From contig NZ_LT629743.1 in assembly GCF_900105095.1 (NCBI RefSeq), positions 1,674,001 to 1,738,000 on the forward strand: a stretch of DNA of 64,000 bases. The letters are read 5' to 3'. Position 1 is the stretch's first letter. Every line of letters begins with the position of its first letter. The position numbers were made by a program, and so were the translations under genes. Below the pieces are notes generated by a model. That model was not told the origin of the DNA, searched no databases, and saw only the letters and a list, made by a program, of their open reading frames with translations. This DNA comes from Erythrobacter sp. HL-111 (GTDB lineage: Bacteria; Pseudomonadota; Alphaproteobacteria; Sphingomonadales; Sphingomonadaceae). Of this stretch, positions 28,960 through 39,007 are shown piece after piece.

Positions 28960-29921
28960 GCGGCTTCTCCCTGCACGGCGGCGGCAGGCGCGGCGGCGGC
29001 TTCGCCGACCGGGCGTTTGCCGAGCATGTGGCAGATCGCATAGGCGAGATCGGGCCGGTTCAGGGTGTAGAAGTGAAAATTGCGCACCCCGCCCGCATAG
29101 AGGCGGCGGCACAATTCGGCGGCGACGGTCGCGGCGACGAGCTGGCGCGCGGCGGGCTTTTCGTCGAGCCCTTCGAACAGGCCGTCCATCCAACCGGGAA
29201 TGGTCGCCCCGCAGGCGCCCGCGAACTTCCGGGCCTGCGCGACATTGGTGACCGGCAGGATGCCGGGGATCACCGGCTTGTCGATCCCGCTCGCGGCGAG
29301 AGCATCGCGGTAGCGGAAGAAGGTTTCGGGCGAGAAGAAGAACTGCGTGATCGCCCGGCTCGCGCCCGCATCGAGCTTGCGCTTGAGATGGTCGATGCAG
29401 GCCTGCGGGCAGTCGGCATCGGGATGGGTTTCGGGATAGGCCGCAACCGAGATGTCGAAATCGGCGATCTCCTTGAGCCCCGCGACCAGCTCCGCCGCGC
29501 CCGCATAGCCATCGGGGTGAGGGGTGAAGGGCGCACCCGGCTCGCCCGCGTCCCCGCGCAGGGCGACGATGCGGCGCACCCCCGCTTCCCAGTACTGCTC
29601 GGCGACCTCGCGGATTTCCGCCTTCGACGCACCGACGCAGGTGAGATGCGCCGCCGCCGGAAGCCCGGCTTCGCGGATGATGCGCGAAACGGTCGCATGG
29701 GTCCGCTCGCGCGTGGAACCGCCCGCGCCATAGGTGACCGAGACGAATTCGGGCGCGAGCACCTTCAATTGCTGCACCGCGTCCCACAGCTGCGCTTCCA
29801 TCTTCTCGGTCTTGGGCGGGAAGAATTCGAAGCTCACGTCGACATCCCCCGGCAGGCCCGAGAAGAGCGGCGTGTCGAGCGCGGTGCGGTGTTCGTGAAG
29901 CTCGTCGAGGGTCGGGGGCAT
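28956..29921 (-). CDS. metF: Methylenetetrahydrofolate reductase
   Basis: The protein (321 residues) is a full-length MetF: VSFEFFPPKTEKME near residue 30 with the catalytic Glu, SVTYGAGGSTRERT (~residue 60), VALRGD (~residue 120) and a FAD/folate segment ITQFFFSPETFFRYRD (~residue 190). It makes 5-methyl-THF, the methyl donor for the split MetH downstream. The start at 29921 (MPPTLDELHEHR) is chosen because the upstream extension is Pro/Ala-rich translated DNA. It follows the regulator gene by 28 bases. Confidence 0.95.
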   Translation of the reverse strand: MPPTLDELHEHRTALDTPLFSGLPGDVDVSFEFFPPKTEKMEAQLWDAVQQLKVLAPEFVSVTYGAGGSTRERTHATVSRIIREAGLPAAAHLTCVGASKAEIREVAEQYWEAGVRRIVALRGDAGEPGAPFTPHPDGYAGAAELVAGLKEIADFDISVAAYPETHPDADCPQACIDHLKRKLDAGASRAITQFFFSPETFFRYRDALAASGIDKPVIPGILPVTNVAQARKFAGACGATIPGWMDGLFEGLDEKPAARQLVAATVAAELCRRLYAGGVRNFHFYTLNRPDLAYAICHMLGKRPVGEAAAAPAAAVQGEAA

Positions 29922-29949
29922 AAGTCTCACCGTCTTGGCAGGAGGGGGT

Positions 29950-30969
29950 TCAGGAGGATGCGGCTTCGGCGGGCACGGCGCGGGCCGCGGGTGGGCGGGC
30001 GCGTTCGCCGCCGCGGGGCGGCCCCTGGCGGGTGCCGAGCCAGATCTTGACGACCAGTTCCCCGCCTTCGAGCGCAACCGGATCGGCGGGCGTGAACCCG
30101 GCGCCGCGCAACAGGCCCGCGACCTGCGCATCGGTGAAGCCGAGGCGGGCGTGCTGGTGGCGGGTGCGCAGTTCCTCGCGGTCGTGGCTGGCGAAATCGA
30201 CGATCGCGATCCGCCCCTGCCCGCGCGTCACCCGCCCGGCCTCGCCCAGCGGGAGCGCGGGGTCGGGGGCGAAATGGAGCACCTGGTGGAGCACCACCGT
30301 GTCGAAGCTCGCCGCCTCGAAGGGCAGGTCGGCGAAATCGCCCTGGACGAGATCGACCCGCGCCGCGGGCAGGTGCTGGAGCCGCGCGCGGGCGACGCGC
30401 AGCATCTCGAGGTTCTTGTCGAGCGCGACGATCCGCGCGGCATGGTCGGCGAACACCTCCGCGATGCGCCCCGTCCCCGTGCCGATGTCGAGCAGCGCAC
30501 CCAGCGGGGCGCCCCCCAGCGCGCCGAGCAGGGCCGCCTCGACCTTTTCGTCGGGACTGTGGAGCGCGCGCAATTCGTCCCACTCGCTCGCATGGCGGGC
30601 GAAATAGGCATGGGCGATTTCCTCGCGCGCGGAGCGGATCGCGGCGAGCTTGCGCCGGTCGGCCTCGCAGATGGCGGCGAATTCGGCGTCCTCGGCTTCC
30701 GCCGCGGCGAGCAGGCGCAGCGCGCCTTCGGCCAGCGGGGCATCAACCCCGGGTCCGGCGGCGCTCCTGAGGAAGACCCAGCTGCCCTCGCGGCGGCGTT
30801 CGGCCAGGCCCGCGTCGCACAGGATGCCGACATGGCGCGAGACGCGCGGCTGGCTCTGCCCGAGCACCTGCGCGAGTTCACCCACGGCCAGCTCCATTTC
30901 CGAGAGCAGCCGGGCGATCCGCAGGCGGGTCGGGTCCGCCAGCGCCTTGAAGAGTGCATCCATCTGCAT
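29950..30969 (-). CDS. ArsR-family regulator fused to a SAM-dependent methyltransferase domain
   Basis: The protein (339 residues) has an ArsR-type winged helix at residues ~1-90 (FKALADPTRLRIARLLSE, LGQSQPRVSRHVGILCDAGL). A class I methyltransferase domain follows (~140-300) with motif I LLDIGTGTGRIAEVF and VQGDFADLPF. The C-terminus is Pro/Arg/Ala-rich. Such fusions beside methionine-cycle genes fit the SahR type of regulator, which responds to S-adenosylhomocysteine. It heads the operon with metF and both metH genes and has a strong palindrome 12 bases upstream, suggesting autoregulation. Confidence 0.85.
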   Translation of the reverse strand: MQMDALFKALADPTRLRIARLLSEMELAVGELAQVLGQSQPRVSRHVGILCDAGLAERRREGSWVFLRSAAGPGVDAPLAEGALRLLAAAEAEDAEFAAICEADRRKLAAIRSAREEIAHAYFARHASEWDELRALHSPDEKVEAALLGALGGAPLGALLDIGTGTGRIAEVFADHAARIVALDKNLEMLRVARARLQHLPAARVDLVQGDFADLPFEAASFDTVVLHQVLHFAPDPALPLGEAGRVTRGQGRIAIVDFASHDREELRTRHQHARLGFTDAQVAGLLRGAGFTPADPVALEGGELVVKIWLGTRQGPPRGGERARPPAARAVPAEAASS

Positions 30970-30980
30970 GGCTGCGATCC

Positions 30981-31002
30981 CATATAAAGATATTTTTATA
31001 TG
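30981..31002 (-). promoter_or_regulatory. Palindromic operator for the ArsR-type methionine regulator
   Basis: A 22-base palindrome has half-sites CATATAAAGAT and ATTTTTATATG, matching at 10 of 11 positions. It stands out as AT-rich in GC-rich DNA and lies 12 bases upstream of the regulator start. Its size and place fit an ArsR/SahR-type operator overlapping the promoter of the regulator-metF-metH operon. Confidence 0.75.
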
Positions 31003-31051
31003 TGTAAATCCGCCATGGCGTCAATTCGCCATCGGCTGGCGCCCCGTGCCG

Positions 31052-32011
31052 TCAGCCGTCCGCCGCGAGCAGGCGGGCGTAATGGTCGCGCAGGGTCTCG
31101 CTGCCGAATTCGGGCGTCGCCTCGGCCGAATAGGCCCCGGTCGCGGGGTCGAACACCAGCATGCTCTCGGTCGCGTAGTAATGCGCGATCCGCGCGTATT
31201 CGGCCTTTTCGGCGAACCATTCGGAAAACGGTGCACCGAGGCCGAGCACGCGCGCGGCGGCCGTGAACATTCCGGGCGGGACCGACCTGAAAACCGGCTC
31301 GCGTCCGGCAAGCTCGCACAGCAGCGCACCCTGCTCCCTGAGGCTGATCGCCGGGCCGGGGCCGCCGACGGGCAGGATCCGGCCGCGCTTGTCCGGATCG
31401 GTCACGCAAAGCGCGAGGAAGCGGCCGAGGTCGGCGTCGCCGATCGGCTTGCAGCGCGTCAGTTCCCCGTCGCCGAACACGAGGAAGGGCTTGCCCGCCC
31501 GCACCCGCCTGACCTGCCCGGAAAGCGACTTGAAGAAGGCGGTGGGGCGCACGATCGTGTGCGCGAGCGGGCTTTCGGCGAGCCGCGCCTCGAAGCGCAG
31601 CTTTTCGTGCTGGAAGGCGAGCCGGGGGCGCTGGACGCAGATCGCGGAAAGCAGGATGAAATGGTCGGCGCTGCCCGCGTCTTCGGCCGCTTCGAGCAGG
31701 GCGAGATTGGCCGCGTAATCGACCGCGCGCGCGTCCCGTGGCGAGCCCGAGCGCGAGGCGATGCAGGACATCACCGCCGCGGGGCGCGCCTCGGCGAAGA
31801 CCGCAGCGAGCGCGGGGCCGTCGGCAAGGTCGGCAAAATGCACCGCGCAGCCCCAGCTTTCGAGCGCGGCGGCAGCCTCGCGGCCCGAGGCGCTGTCCCG
31901 CAGGACGCAGGCGACCGCGTGACCCGCCTCGACCAGCGCGCGCGCGGCGGCGTGGCCGATCGTGCCGCTCGCTCCGGCGAGGAGCACCTTGCGCCCGGAT
32001 TGCGATTCCAT
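31052..32011 (-). CDS. bciA: Divinyl (proto)chlorophyllide 8-vinyl-reductase, BciA type
   Basis: The protein (319 residues) has an NAD(P)-binding start (KVLLAGASGTIGHAAARAL). It then matches BciA closely: FILLSAICVQRPRLAFQHEKLRFE (~residues 115-140), IVRPTAFFKSLSGQVRRVRAGKPFLVFGDG (~150-180), CKPIGDADL and ILPVGGPGPAIS. BciA reduces the 8-vinyl group of divinyl chlorophyllide with NADPH in bacteriochlorophyll synthesis. The start at 32011 has GGGAGGGG 10 bases upstream; 32050 is also open. It lies 134 bases downstream of LPOR on the same strand. Confidence 0.85.
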   Translation of the reverse strand: MESQSGRKVLLAGASGTIGHAAARALVEAGHAVACVLRDSASGREAAAALESWGCAVHFADLADGPALAAVFAEARPAAVMSCIASRSGSPRDARAVDYAANLALLEAAEDAGSADHFILLSAICVQRPRLAFQHEKLRFEARLAESPLAHTIVRPTAFFKSLSGQVRRVRAGKPFLVFGDGELTRCKPIGDADLGRFLALCVTDPDKRGRILPVGGPGPAISLREQGALLCELAGREPVFRSVPPGMFTAAARVLGLGAPFSEWFAEKAEYARIAHYYATESMLVFDPATGAYSAEATPEFGSETLRDHYARLLAADG

Positions 32012-32145
32012 CCCCTTGCGACCCCTCCCCATGCTTGCGGGACGGTTCATGGATGACAGGCGGAGCGCTTGTCAAAGCCCCGTTCGAGCGCGGCGATCAG
32101 GGCGCGGGGGTTCCGGCTCGGAATGCGACGGCGCGCGAGACAAAC

Positions 32146-33132
<987 letters not shown>

Positions 33133-33223
33133 TCAAATCCCTCCCGACATGAATCGCCCCCTCGCCCCGTTCAAGCACAGTCGGGCCATGCCGGTAAAGG
33201 GCGCGGTGGGGCGCAGCGGGCGT

Positions 33224-34588
33224 TCAAACAGTCTCGGTGGGGGCGCCGACGGCGGTGAAGAGGTCGATATAGGCCTGCGCGAGCGCCGCCTCCGCATCGA
33301 TCAGCGCCTCGCGGCTGCCGATCAACTGGCGCTGCACGTCGAGCACGTCGAACAGCGAGGCGAGCCCTTCGCGGTAGAGCGCGTTGGACTGTTCGAAGGC
33401 GGCCTCGCTTTCCTCGACCGCACTGGCAAGCTCGTCGCGGCGGTCCTCGGCGCTGCGGATCGCGACCAGCGCGCTTTCGACCTCGGCGAGGCTTTCGAGC
33501 AGGGCCTGGCGATAGTCGGCGAGCGCTGCGCCGAGCGCGGCCTCGGCAGCCTCGACCTCCGCCCGGCGGCGGCCCCCGTCGAGGATCGGCACGTCGAGCA
33601 CGCCCGCAAGCCCGGCGACCGCCTGCGAGAACAGCCCGTTCACGCTGTCGTCGCCCAAGGTCACGAAGCCCGGCAGGCGCAGCGCGGGGAGGAGATCGGC
33701 GCGCTCGACCCCGACCCGCGCAGCGGCGCCGGCGATGTCGGCTTCGGCAAGCAGCAGGTCGGGCCGCGCGCGCAGCAGGTCGGCCGGAACGCCCACGCCC
33801 GGCCCGCGCGCATAGTCGGGGATTTCATCGCGGCCGTCGGCTTCGGGCACGGCGGCGGGCGGCTCGCCCGTCAGCACGCTCAGCGCATTGGCGGCGCGCG
33901 CCCGCGCGAGCAGGAGCGGGCCGCGCTGGGCGAGGGTGCGCGAAAGGTCCGCCGCGGCACGGCGCACGTCGAAATTGGACGAAAGGCCCGCTTCCTCGCG
34001 GAGTTTCACGATCCGCAGGGTCTGGCGCTGGAGATCGGCGGATTCGTCGAGCAGGCGCAGCCGCGCCCCGGTGCGGCGCAGTTCGACGAAGCGGTTCGAC
34101 ACCGCCGAGGCCAGCAGGCGGCGGCGGTCGGCGAGGAAATAGTCCGACGCCTCGACCTCTGCCAGCGCCTCGGCCCGTTCGGCGGAGAGGCGGCCGTTGA
34201 GATCGATCACCCACACCCCGCCCAGTCCTGCGCTCGTCTCGTCGAGGAAGCCGCCGCCATCGTCGATCGAGCCGCCGAGCGCGGCTTCGCCGTCGACCGT
34301 GGGCAGGAAATCCGCCTGCTGCGCGCGCAACAGCGCGCGCGCCTCGGCCAGCCGCGCGCGCGCCGCATCGAGCGTCTGGTTGCGGGCGAGAGCCTCGGCC
34401 ACCAGCGCGTCGAGTTCGTCCTCGCGAAAGCCCCGCCACCATGCCTCGTCCGGTCCGGCCGGGGGGCGGGCATCGGCGAAGTAATCGGGCGGCAGGGCGA
34501 TGCTCCCGGCCGGTTCGACCTCGGGGATCCGGGGCGAGACGCAGCCCGCGAGCAGAACCGCCCCGGCAAGAGCGACGGCGAACCTCAT
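33224..34588 (-). CDS. TolC/NodT-family outer-membrane efflux lipoprotein
   Basis: The protein (454 residues) starts with a lipoprotein signal peptide (AGAVLLAGC, Cys at 16). It has the two outer-membrane efflux repeats, with WWRGFREDELDALVAEAL near residue 50 and DVPILDGGRRRAEVEAAEAAL near residue 335, typical of OprM/NodT proteins. It forms the outer-membrane channel of a tripartite RND pump. It overlaps the RND gene fragment by 4 bases, so it was the last gene of that operon. With the upstream part lost it may no longer be properly transcribed. Confidence 0.88.
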   Translation of the reverse strand: MRFAVALAGAVLLAGCVSPRIPEVEPAGSIALPPDYFADARPPAGPDEAWWRGFREDELDALVAEALARNQTLDAARARLAEARALLRAQQADFLPTVDGEAALGGSIDDGGGFLDETSAGLGGVWVIDLNGRLSAERAEALAEVEASDYFLADRRRLLASAVSNRFVELRRTGARLRLLDESADLQRQTLRIVKLREEAGLSSNFDVRRAAADLSRTLAQRGPLLLARARAANALSVLTGEPPAAVPEADGRDEIPDYARGPGVGVPADLLRARPDLLLAEADIAGAAARVGVERADLLPALRLPGFVTLGDDSVNGLFSQAVAGLAGVLDVPILDGGRRRAEVEAAEAALGAALADYRQALLESLAEVESALVAIRSAEDRRDELASAVEESEAAFEQSNALYREGLASLFDVLDVQRQLIGSREALIDAEAALAQAYIDLFTAVGAPTETV

Positions 34589-35134
34589 GCGGGAAGCCCC
34601 TGCGGCTCCTTCTCCCCGCTCTCGGCCATTTCCCGGCGATAGCGCGCGTAATCGACGCTGCGCGGGGAGGTGAGCGGGGCGATCAGCGCGTAGAGCGCAG
34701 GCACGAGGAACAGGGTGAACACCGCCGCGATGCCGAGCCCGCCGAAGATCACCCAGCCGATCGCCTGCCGCGCCTCCGCCCCCGCCCCGCTCGACAGGAT
34801 CAGGGGCAGCGCGCCCAGCACGGTCGAGATCAGCGTCATGCAGATCGGGCGCAGGCGGATCGCGGCGGCAGAGGCGATGGCATCGCGCACGGACGCCCCG
34901 TCCTCGCGCCGCTGGTCGGCGAATTCGACCATCAGGATGCCGTTCTTCGCCATCAGCCCGATCAGCATCACCAGCCCGATCTGAGAATAGATGTTGAGCG
35001 AGGTGCCCGAGAAAAACAGCGCGTAGATCGCAGCGGCCAGCGCGAAGGGGATCGAGGCGAGGATGACGAAGTGGCTCGCCAGGCTTTCGAACTGCGCGAC
35101 GAGGACGAGGAACACGATCAGCAGGGCGAAACCG
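34585..35134 (-). pseudogene. RND efflux pump gene, only the last ~180 residues remain
   Basis: The fragment encodes the final membrane bundle of an RND transporter: LVAQFESLASHFVILASIPFAL, IYSQIGLVMLIGLMAKNGILMVEFA and RPICMTLISTVLGALPL. A complete pump is about 1,030 residues; more than 80% is absent. The coding frame runs into the end of the IS1380-like element at about 35135. The first codons of the remaining frame (NNPGY) come from the IS terminus. No other RND sequence or adaptor gene occurs on the far side of the IS, so the front of the operon was deleted, not merely interrupted. Confidence 0.88.
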
Positions 35135-36797
35135 TAGCCCGGATTATTCACCGGCAGTGGTCTGACGGGTTGGCGGGAGTGGCGTAAGCATTTGCATTGT
35201 TGTAGGAATGTGGTTGCTTAAGCCAGACCTGCAACGGGGCAAAATATGCCACAGACCACACCCGCCGGATGCGATGATAGCGCGTCCGTATTTTCGTTTC
35301 CAGCAGTGCGCGGCAAGAAGGTCACAGCTGCGTTTGACGGCGGCAGGCTGACTTCGGATGGCGGGGTGCTGGTGCTGGCTCAGGCCGAGCGCATGATGGG
35401 GCTCTGCCAGCGGCTTGCGGCGTGTATTGCCGATCCGCGCGATCCTGCTCGGGTGGTTCATCGGCTTGAAGATATCCTGCGCGCGCGGATGTTCGCGATC
35501 GCCTGCGGCTATGAGGATGCCGATGATCTCGACGCTCTGCGCGATGATCCGGGCTTCCGCCTTGCGCTGGGCAAGCTGCCGGGATCGGGTGCGGGGTTGG
35601 CCAGCCAACCGACGATGAGCCGCTGGGAGAATGCGCCGAGCACGCGCGAGCTGGCAAAGATGCTGGGGATCATGATCGACATCTACTGCGCCAGCTACCC
35701 CACTCCGCCGGCGGCGGTGACGCTGGATATCGATGACACCTGCGACGTCGTGCACGGCTATCAGCAACTCTCCTTCTGGAACGGACATCATGGGGAGCGC
35801 TGCTTCCTGCCGATCCATGTCTACGACACGGCAACGGGCCGGCCGGTGGCGATGCTGCTGCGCAGGGCAAGACGCCTTCTGGCAAGGAGGCGGCGGGCCA
35901 TATCCGCCGCCTGGTGCGTCATCTTCGCCGCCACTGGCCTGATACCCACATCACCATCCGCGGTGACGGGCATTATGGACGGCCCGAGGTCATGGCCTTC
36001 TGCGAGGCGGCCCATGTCGATTACGTGTTCGTCTGCCGACCAACGCCGCGCTGCGCGCTGATCCGGTTATCGTCACTGCCGCCGATGCCTGCGCGGTCCG
36101 CCGCGCCGAGTGCCAACTCCCGGTCCTGCGCAGCTATGCCGAGACCCGCTACGGCGCGAAGAGCTGGAACCGCCAGCGCCGCGTCGTCGCCAGGATCGAG
36201 GCCAGCACGCTGGGCATGGATATCCGCTATGTCGTCACATCGCTAACCCAAGGCTCGGCTGAATACATCTATGACACGCTCTACTGTGCGCGCGGGCAGG
36301 CCGAGAACTTGATCAAGCTGCACAAGACCCAGCTGGCCAGTGACCGCACCTCGTGCCGGTCGGCGAACGCCAACCAGATGCGCCTGATCCTGCACACCGC
36401 TGCCTACTGGCTGCTGTGGCGCGTTCAGCAGGCGATCCCAAAGACCACCGCTCTGGCAAAAGCCGAGTTTACGACCCTGCGCCTGCGGCTGCTCAAGGTT
36501 GCTGCCCGCGTCATGGAAAGCGCCACCCGCATCCGCGTAGCGTTCGCCTCTGCGTGCCCCGATGCCGATCTGATGCGTGCCATCGTTCTCGCGCTCAAGC
36601 CTGCGCCGACGTAGCGGGCGCGGCAGTGCCGCAGAAACCCCGAGCCAAGTCCTTCAACCAGAAAAGCCCATCGATCACAGCGCGGTGAAACAGACGCCAG
36701 CGGTGCCGCACGCCCGCTCTACGCCGCCGCACGCAGCAGTGGCGTCAAGCTCGCGCCGAGAGGCGCCCAACCGCATCGCCGTGAATAAGAGAGGTTA
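35135..36797 (+). mobile_element. IS1380-like insertion sequence
   Basis: The element is about 1.66 kb, normal for the family. The left end reads TAGCCCGGATTATTCAC and the right end, reverse-complemented, TAACCTCTCTTATTCAC. These share TTATTCAC and the outer bases and act as imperfect terminal inverted repeats. One transposase gene fills most of it. No target duplication is visible at the two edges (CGAAACCG at left, GGCGCCTG at right), which fits a deletion formed next to the element. The exact ends are estimates from the repeat alignment. Confidence 0.75.
35246..36614 (+). pseudogene. IS1380-family transposase with two frameshifts
   Basis: The gene reads in three consecutive frames. The first part (35246 to ~35865) begins with VTAAFDGGRLTSDGGVLVLAQ and contains TLDIDDTCDVVHGYQQLSFWNGHHG, a DDE-type catalytic region. 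The second part (~35865 to ~36030) contains DTHITIRGDGHYGRPEVMAFCE with the second Asp. The third part (~36035 to 36614) contains YCARGQAENLIKLHKTQLASDRTSC with the catalytic Glu. Each junction looks like loss of one base (in CTGCGCAGGGCAAG and in TTCGTCTGCCG). The transposase should be inactive unless programmed frameshifting occurs, which is not known for this family. Confidence 0.88.
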
Positions 36798-37089
36798 GGC
36801 GCCTGCGCTCATGCGCCAATTCAGCCCATCGGATCGATCGCCGCTCGGAAGGGGACAATTTGCGCCCGTTTTTAGCCGGTAGGAAACCGTCCCTTCGCAG
36901 CATTGCCTTCACCGCCAGCGCATCGGCGGTGGTGCCATTATAGCAGGCCACAAGGACGCCATCGGGCGCGCTGGCACAGGGTTTGATCGCGGTCCCCCGG
37001 TCCCGGCTGGAATGGCCGGGCGTAGGGATCAGGGCATTCCCATTGCAGACTTTGCCGCCATAGAAGCGGGCTATTTGATTGATATTCAT
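36798..37089 (-). pseudogene. N-terminal fragment of a phage/plasmid-type primase or DNA-processing protein
   Basis: About 97 residues remain before the frame runs into the IS end. The N-terminal part (IARFYGGKVCNGNALIPTPGHSSRDRGTAIK, then DGVLVACYNG) resembles the start of Toprim-type primase/helicase proteins of phages and integrative elements. The large downstream part is missing. The truncation point coincides with the right end of the IS1380-like element. The call is by resemblance of a short segment only. Confidence 0.5.
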
Positions 37090-37271
37090 TGATAAAGTTC
37101 ACCTGTTTCGCAAGCAAGCTTGCGGTGGTGAGACGGACAGCCGTGAAATTTTGTTGGACTGTCCGCCCCGAATTTGGCAGGTGAGCAGCATCCAAGGGGA
37201 GACAGTTTCCAAGGATGCGAGCGCTGATAAGGTTGCCGCCTTATCGGCGCTCTTGCTTTCCCGCCAAAGCT

Positions 37272-37454
37272 TCAGTCATTGGCAGATTGCTCGGCCAGAC
37301 TTTCATACCAGCGCTCGGCGTCCTCGCGCCTGATCCGGACCGCTCGTCCGATCTTTACGTGAGGAACGTCACCCCGATCGCGCAAACGATACGCGGTCGA
37401 ACGGCTGATATTGTATTCGCGGCAGAAGTCGCGCACGGTGATCAAAGCTGCCAT
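37272..37454 (-). CDS. AlpA/excisionase-type helix-turn-helix protein
   Basis: The protein (60 residues from the ATG at 37454, with GAAAGGG upstream) is a small MerR-like winged helix: VRDFCREYNISRSTAYRLRDRGDVPHVKIG and AVRIRREDAERWYESL. Such proteins in P4-like islands activate the integrase or act as excision factor. It lies about 1.5 kb from the integrase on the same strand. Confidence 0.8.
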   Translation of the reverse strand: MAALITVRDFCREYNISRSTAYRLRDRGDVPHVKIGRAVRIRREDAERWYESLAEQSAND

Positions 37455-37481
37455 CGCAAGCCCTTTCGATTGTGGCAGTGA

Positions 37482-37620
37482 TCGCTTGGGGAATTCCAAA
37501 GCGATTGTCCCTGAAGTTTCGCGGAACGCCCCCGCGTCGCCTCAGTGACCACTAGACTATTGATGGGCGCCGTAATCAGCGCAAGCGTTGTTTAACCCTT
37601 GGCGGTGATTCGCTTGGGGA
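37482..37620 (+). repeat. Two direct copies of an 11-base motif in the island
   Basis: TCGCTTGGGGA occurs at 37482-37492 and again at 37610-37620, each followed by an AT-rich step. Both lie in the noncoding stretch just upstream of the AlpA-type gene. They could be binding sites for that protein, though chance is possible. Confidence 0.45.
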
Positions 37621-37776
37621 TTAAGTAACCTTGTCAAGCGGGAAACGCGCGGAAAACCTCGATTCGTCAACGACGCAAGAGGCAAAACGAAAGTGTGAAG
37701 AAGAATTTGGTGATTGAGTCATCCGAAGCAGAGGTCGAGATTTTAAGCCTGCGAAGACGCGAGTGATGCAATTGCC

Positions 37777-39006
37777 TCAGCCTGTCTCTTGTTTCATATT
37801 GAACAGCACCACCTCGCCACCCGCCTTCACCTGATCCAGATAGTCGCTCCACCATTGTGCCATTTGGACGCGCTCATCCCAATGCTGTCCGCGCGCATAA
37901 ATGCCTCGCACCTTATCGCTATGGCCATGGGCCAGCGCACGCTCGATCGCATCAGCGCTCCACTTGCCGCTTTCGTTCAATAGGGTCGAAGCCGTGGAGC
38001 GCAGACCATGGGCGGTAACGACGTCGCCACCATATCCCATACGCCTGAAAGCCTGATTGATCGCGTTCCCGCTCATCGGGCGAAGGTGGGAGCGCTGGCC
38101 GATAAACATCAGTTCGAAGCCGCCGGAATGTTGCTCCAGTTCGCGCAAGAGCGCCAATGCCTGCCGGGACAATGGAACGCTATGCGGGCGGCGAAGCTTC
38201 GTGCGATCGGCTGGGATCGTCCAATGCGCCGCGTCCCAATTGACCTCGGCCCAGCGGCCTTGGCGCAATTCGCCCGGACGTAGGAACAGGTGCGAGCTTA
38301 GCTGCATGGCGAGCTTCACAATCGGCCCACCAGTGAAATCATCGATCGCGCGCAGGAATTCCCCTAGCGGTCCGGGCTCGATAATGGCCGCATGATGCTT
38401 GACGATAGGGGATGCGAGCGCGCCCTCCAGAAGGGCCGCCGGATCGGTCTTGCAGCGCGCGGTGGCCACACCATGCCGGAACACGCGGCTGGCGAAATTG
38501 CGGGTCCGCGACGCCGTTTCGTGGTGCCCCCGGTTTTCGATCTTCCTCAGCGCCGCCAGAAGCTCGGCGGGTTCAATCTCGGCGATTGGCCTTTTGCCGA
38601 TCGCGGGTGTGAGGTGAGAGAGAAACCAGCGCGCCTTTGTGATGGTCGATTCCGCTTTCGCGTTCGCCACCATTTTCGTTTGAATGAAATCCTCGGCGAC
38701 GGATTGGAAGGTATTGCCTGCCCCGATGCGCTTTTCGATCTTTTCCATCTTGCGCTCGAACAGCGGATCGCGCCCCGCCTGAATTTGCGCGCGGGCACTA
38801 TCGCGGGCCTTTCGGGCATCGGCCAGGGTGACATCAGGGTAGCTCCCCAGCCCCAGCCGCTTTTCCTTACCTTCAACGCGGTATTTCAGAAACCAAAGCT
38901 TTGATCCGTTTGGACGAATCTCAAGATAGAGGCCCTTTTCATCGCTCTTGCGGTAGGCCTTAGAGGTCGGCTGAAACGCCTTTATTTCCAGTGCTTTGAG
39001 AGCCAT
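37777..39006 (-). CDS. P4-type tyrosine recombinase/integrase
   Basis: The protein (409 residues) has an N-terminal DUF4102 arm-binding domain (KGLYLEIRPNGSKLWFLKYRVEGKEKRLGLG, residues ~25-60), a core-binding domain, and a catalytic domain with Arg in LFLRPGELR (~residue 255), HGLRSTAST (~331), ALAHGHSDKVRG (~355) and a Tyr in GIYARGQ (~364). It integrates islands at tRNA 3' ends. The start at 39006 is favoured over the longer frame because the extension crosses the arm-site repeats. It faces away from tRNA-Thr. Confidence 0.93.
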   Translation of the reverse strand: MALKALEIKAFQPTSKAYRKSDEKGLYLEIRPNGSKLWFLKYRVEGKEKRLGLGSYPDVTLADARKARDSARAQIQAGRDPLFERKMEKIEKRIGAGNTFQSVAEDFIQTKMVANAKAESTITKARWFLSHLTPAIGKRPIAEIEPAELLAALRKIENRGHHETASRTRNFASRVFRHGVATARCKTDPAALLEGALASPIVKHHAAIIEPGPLGEFLRAIDDFTGGPIVKLAMQLSSHLFLRPGELRQGRWAEVNWDAAHWTIPADRTKLRRPHSVPLSRQALALLRELEQHSGGFELMFIGQRSHLRPMSGNAINQAFRRMGYGGDVVTAHGLRSTASTLLNESGKWSADAIERALAHGHSDKVRGIYARGQHWDERVQMAQWWSDYLDQVKAGGEVVLFNMKQETG

Positions 39007-39007
39007 T

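Noticed and set aside
35144..35818. Minus-strand frame of 224 residues within the IS
   Set aside because: It is antisense to the transposase and has no features of a real protein.
36577..36798. Small frame at the right end of the IS element
   Set aside because: Ser/Arg-rich and without a match; lies in the noncoding 3' part of the IS.
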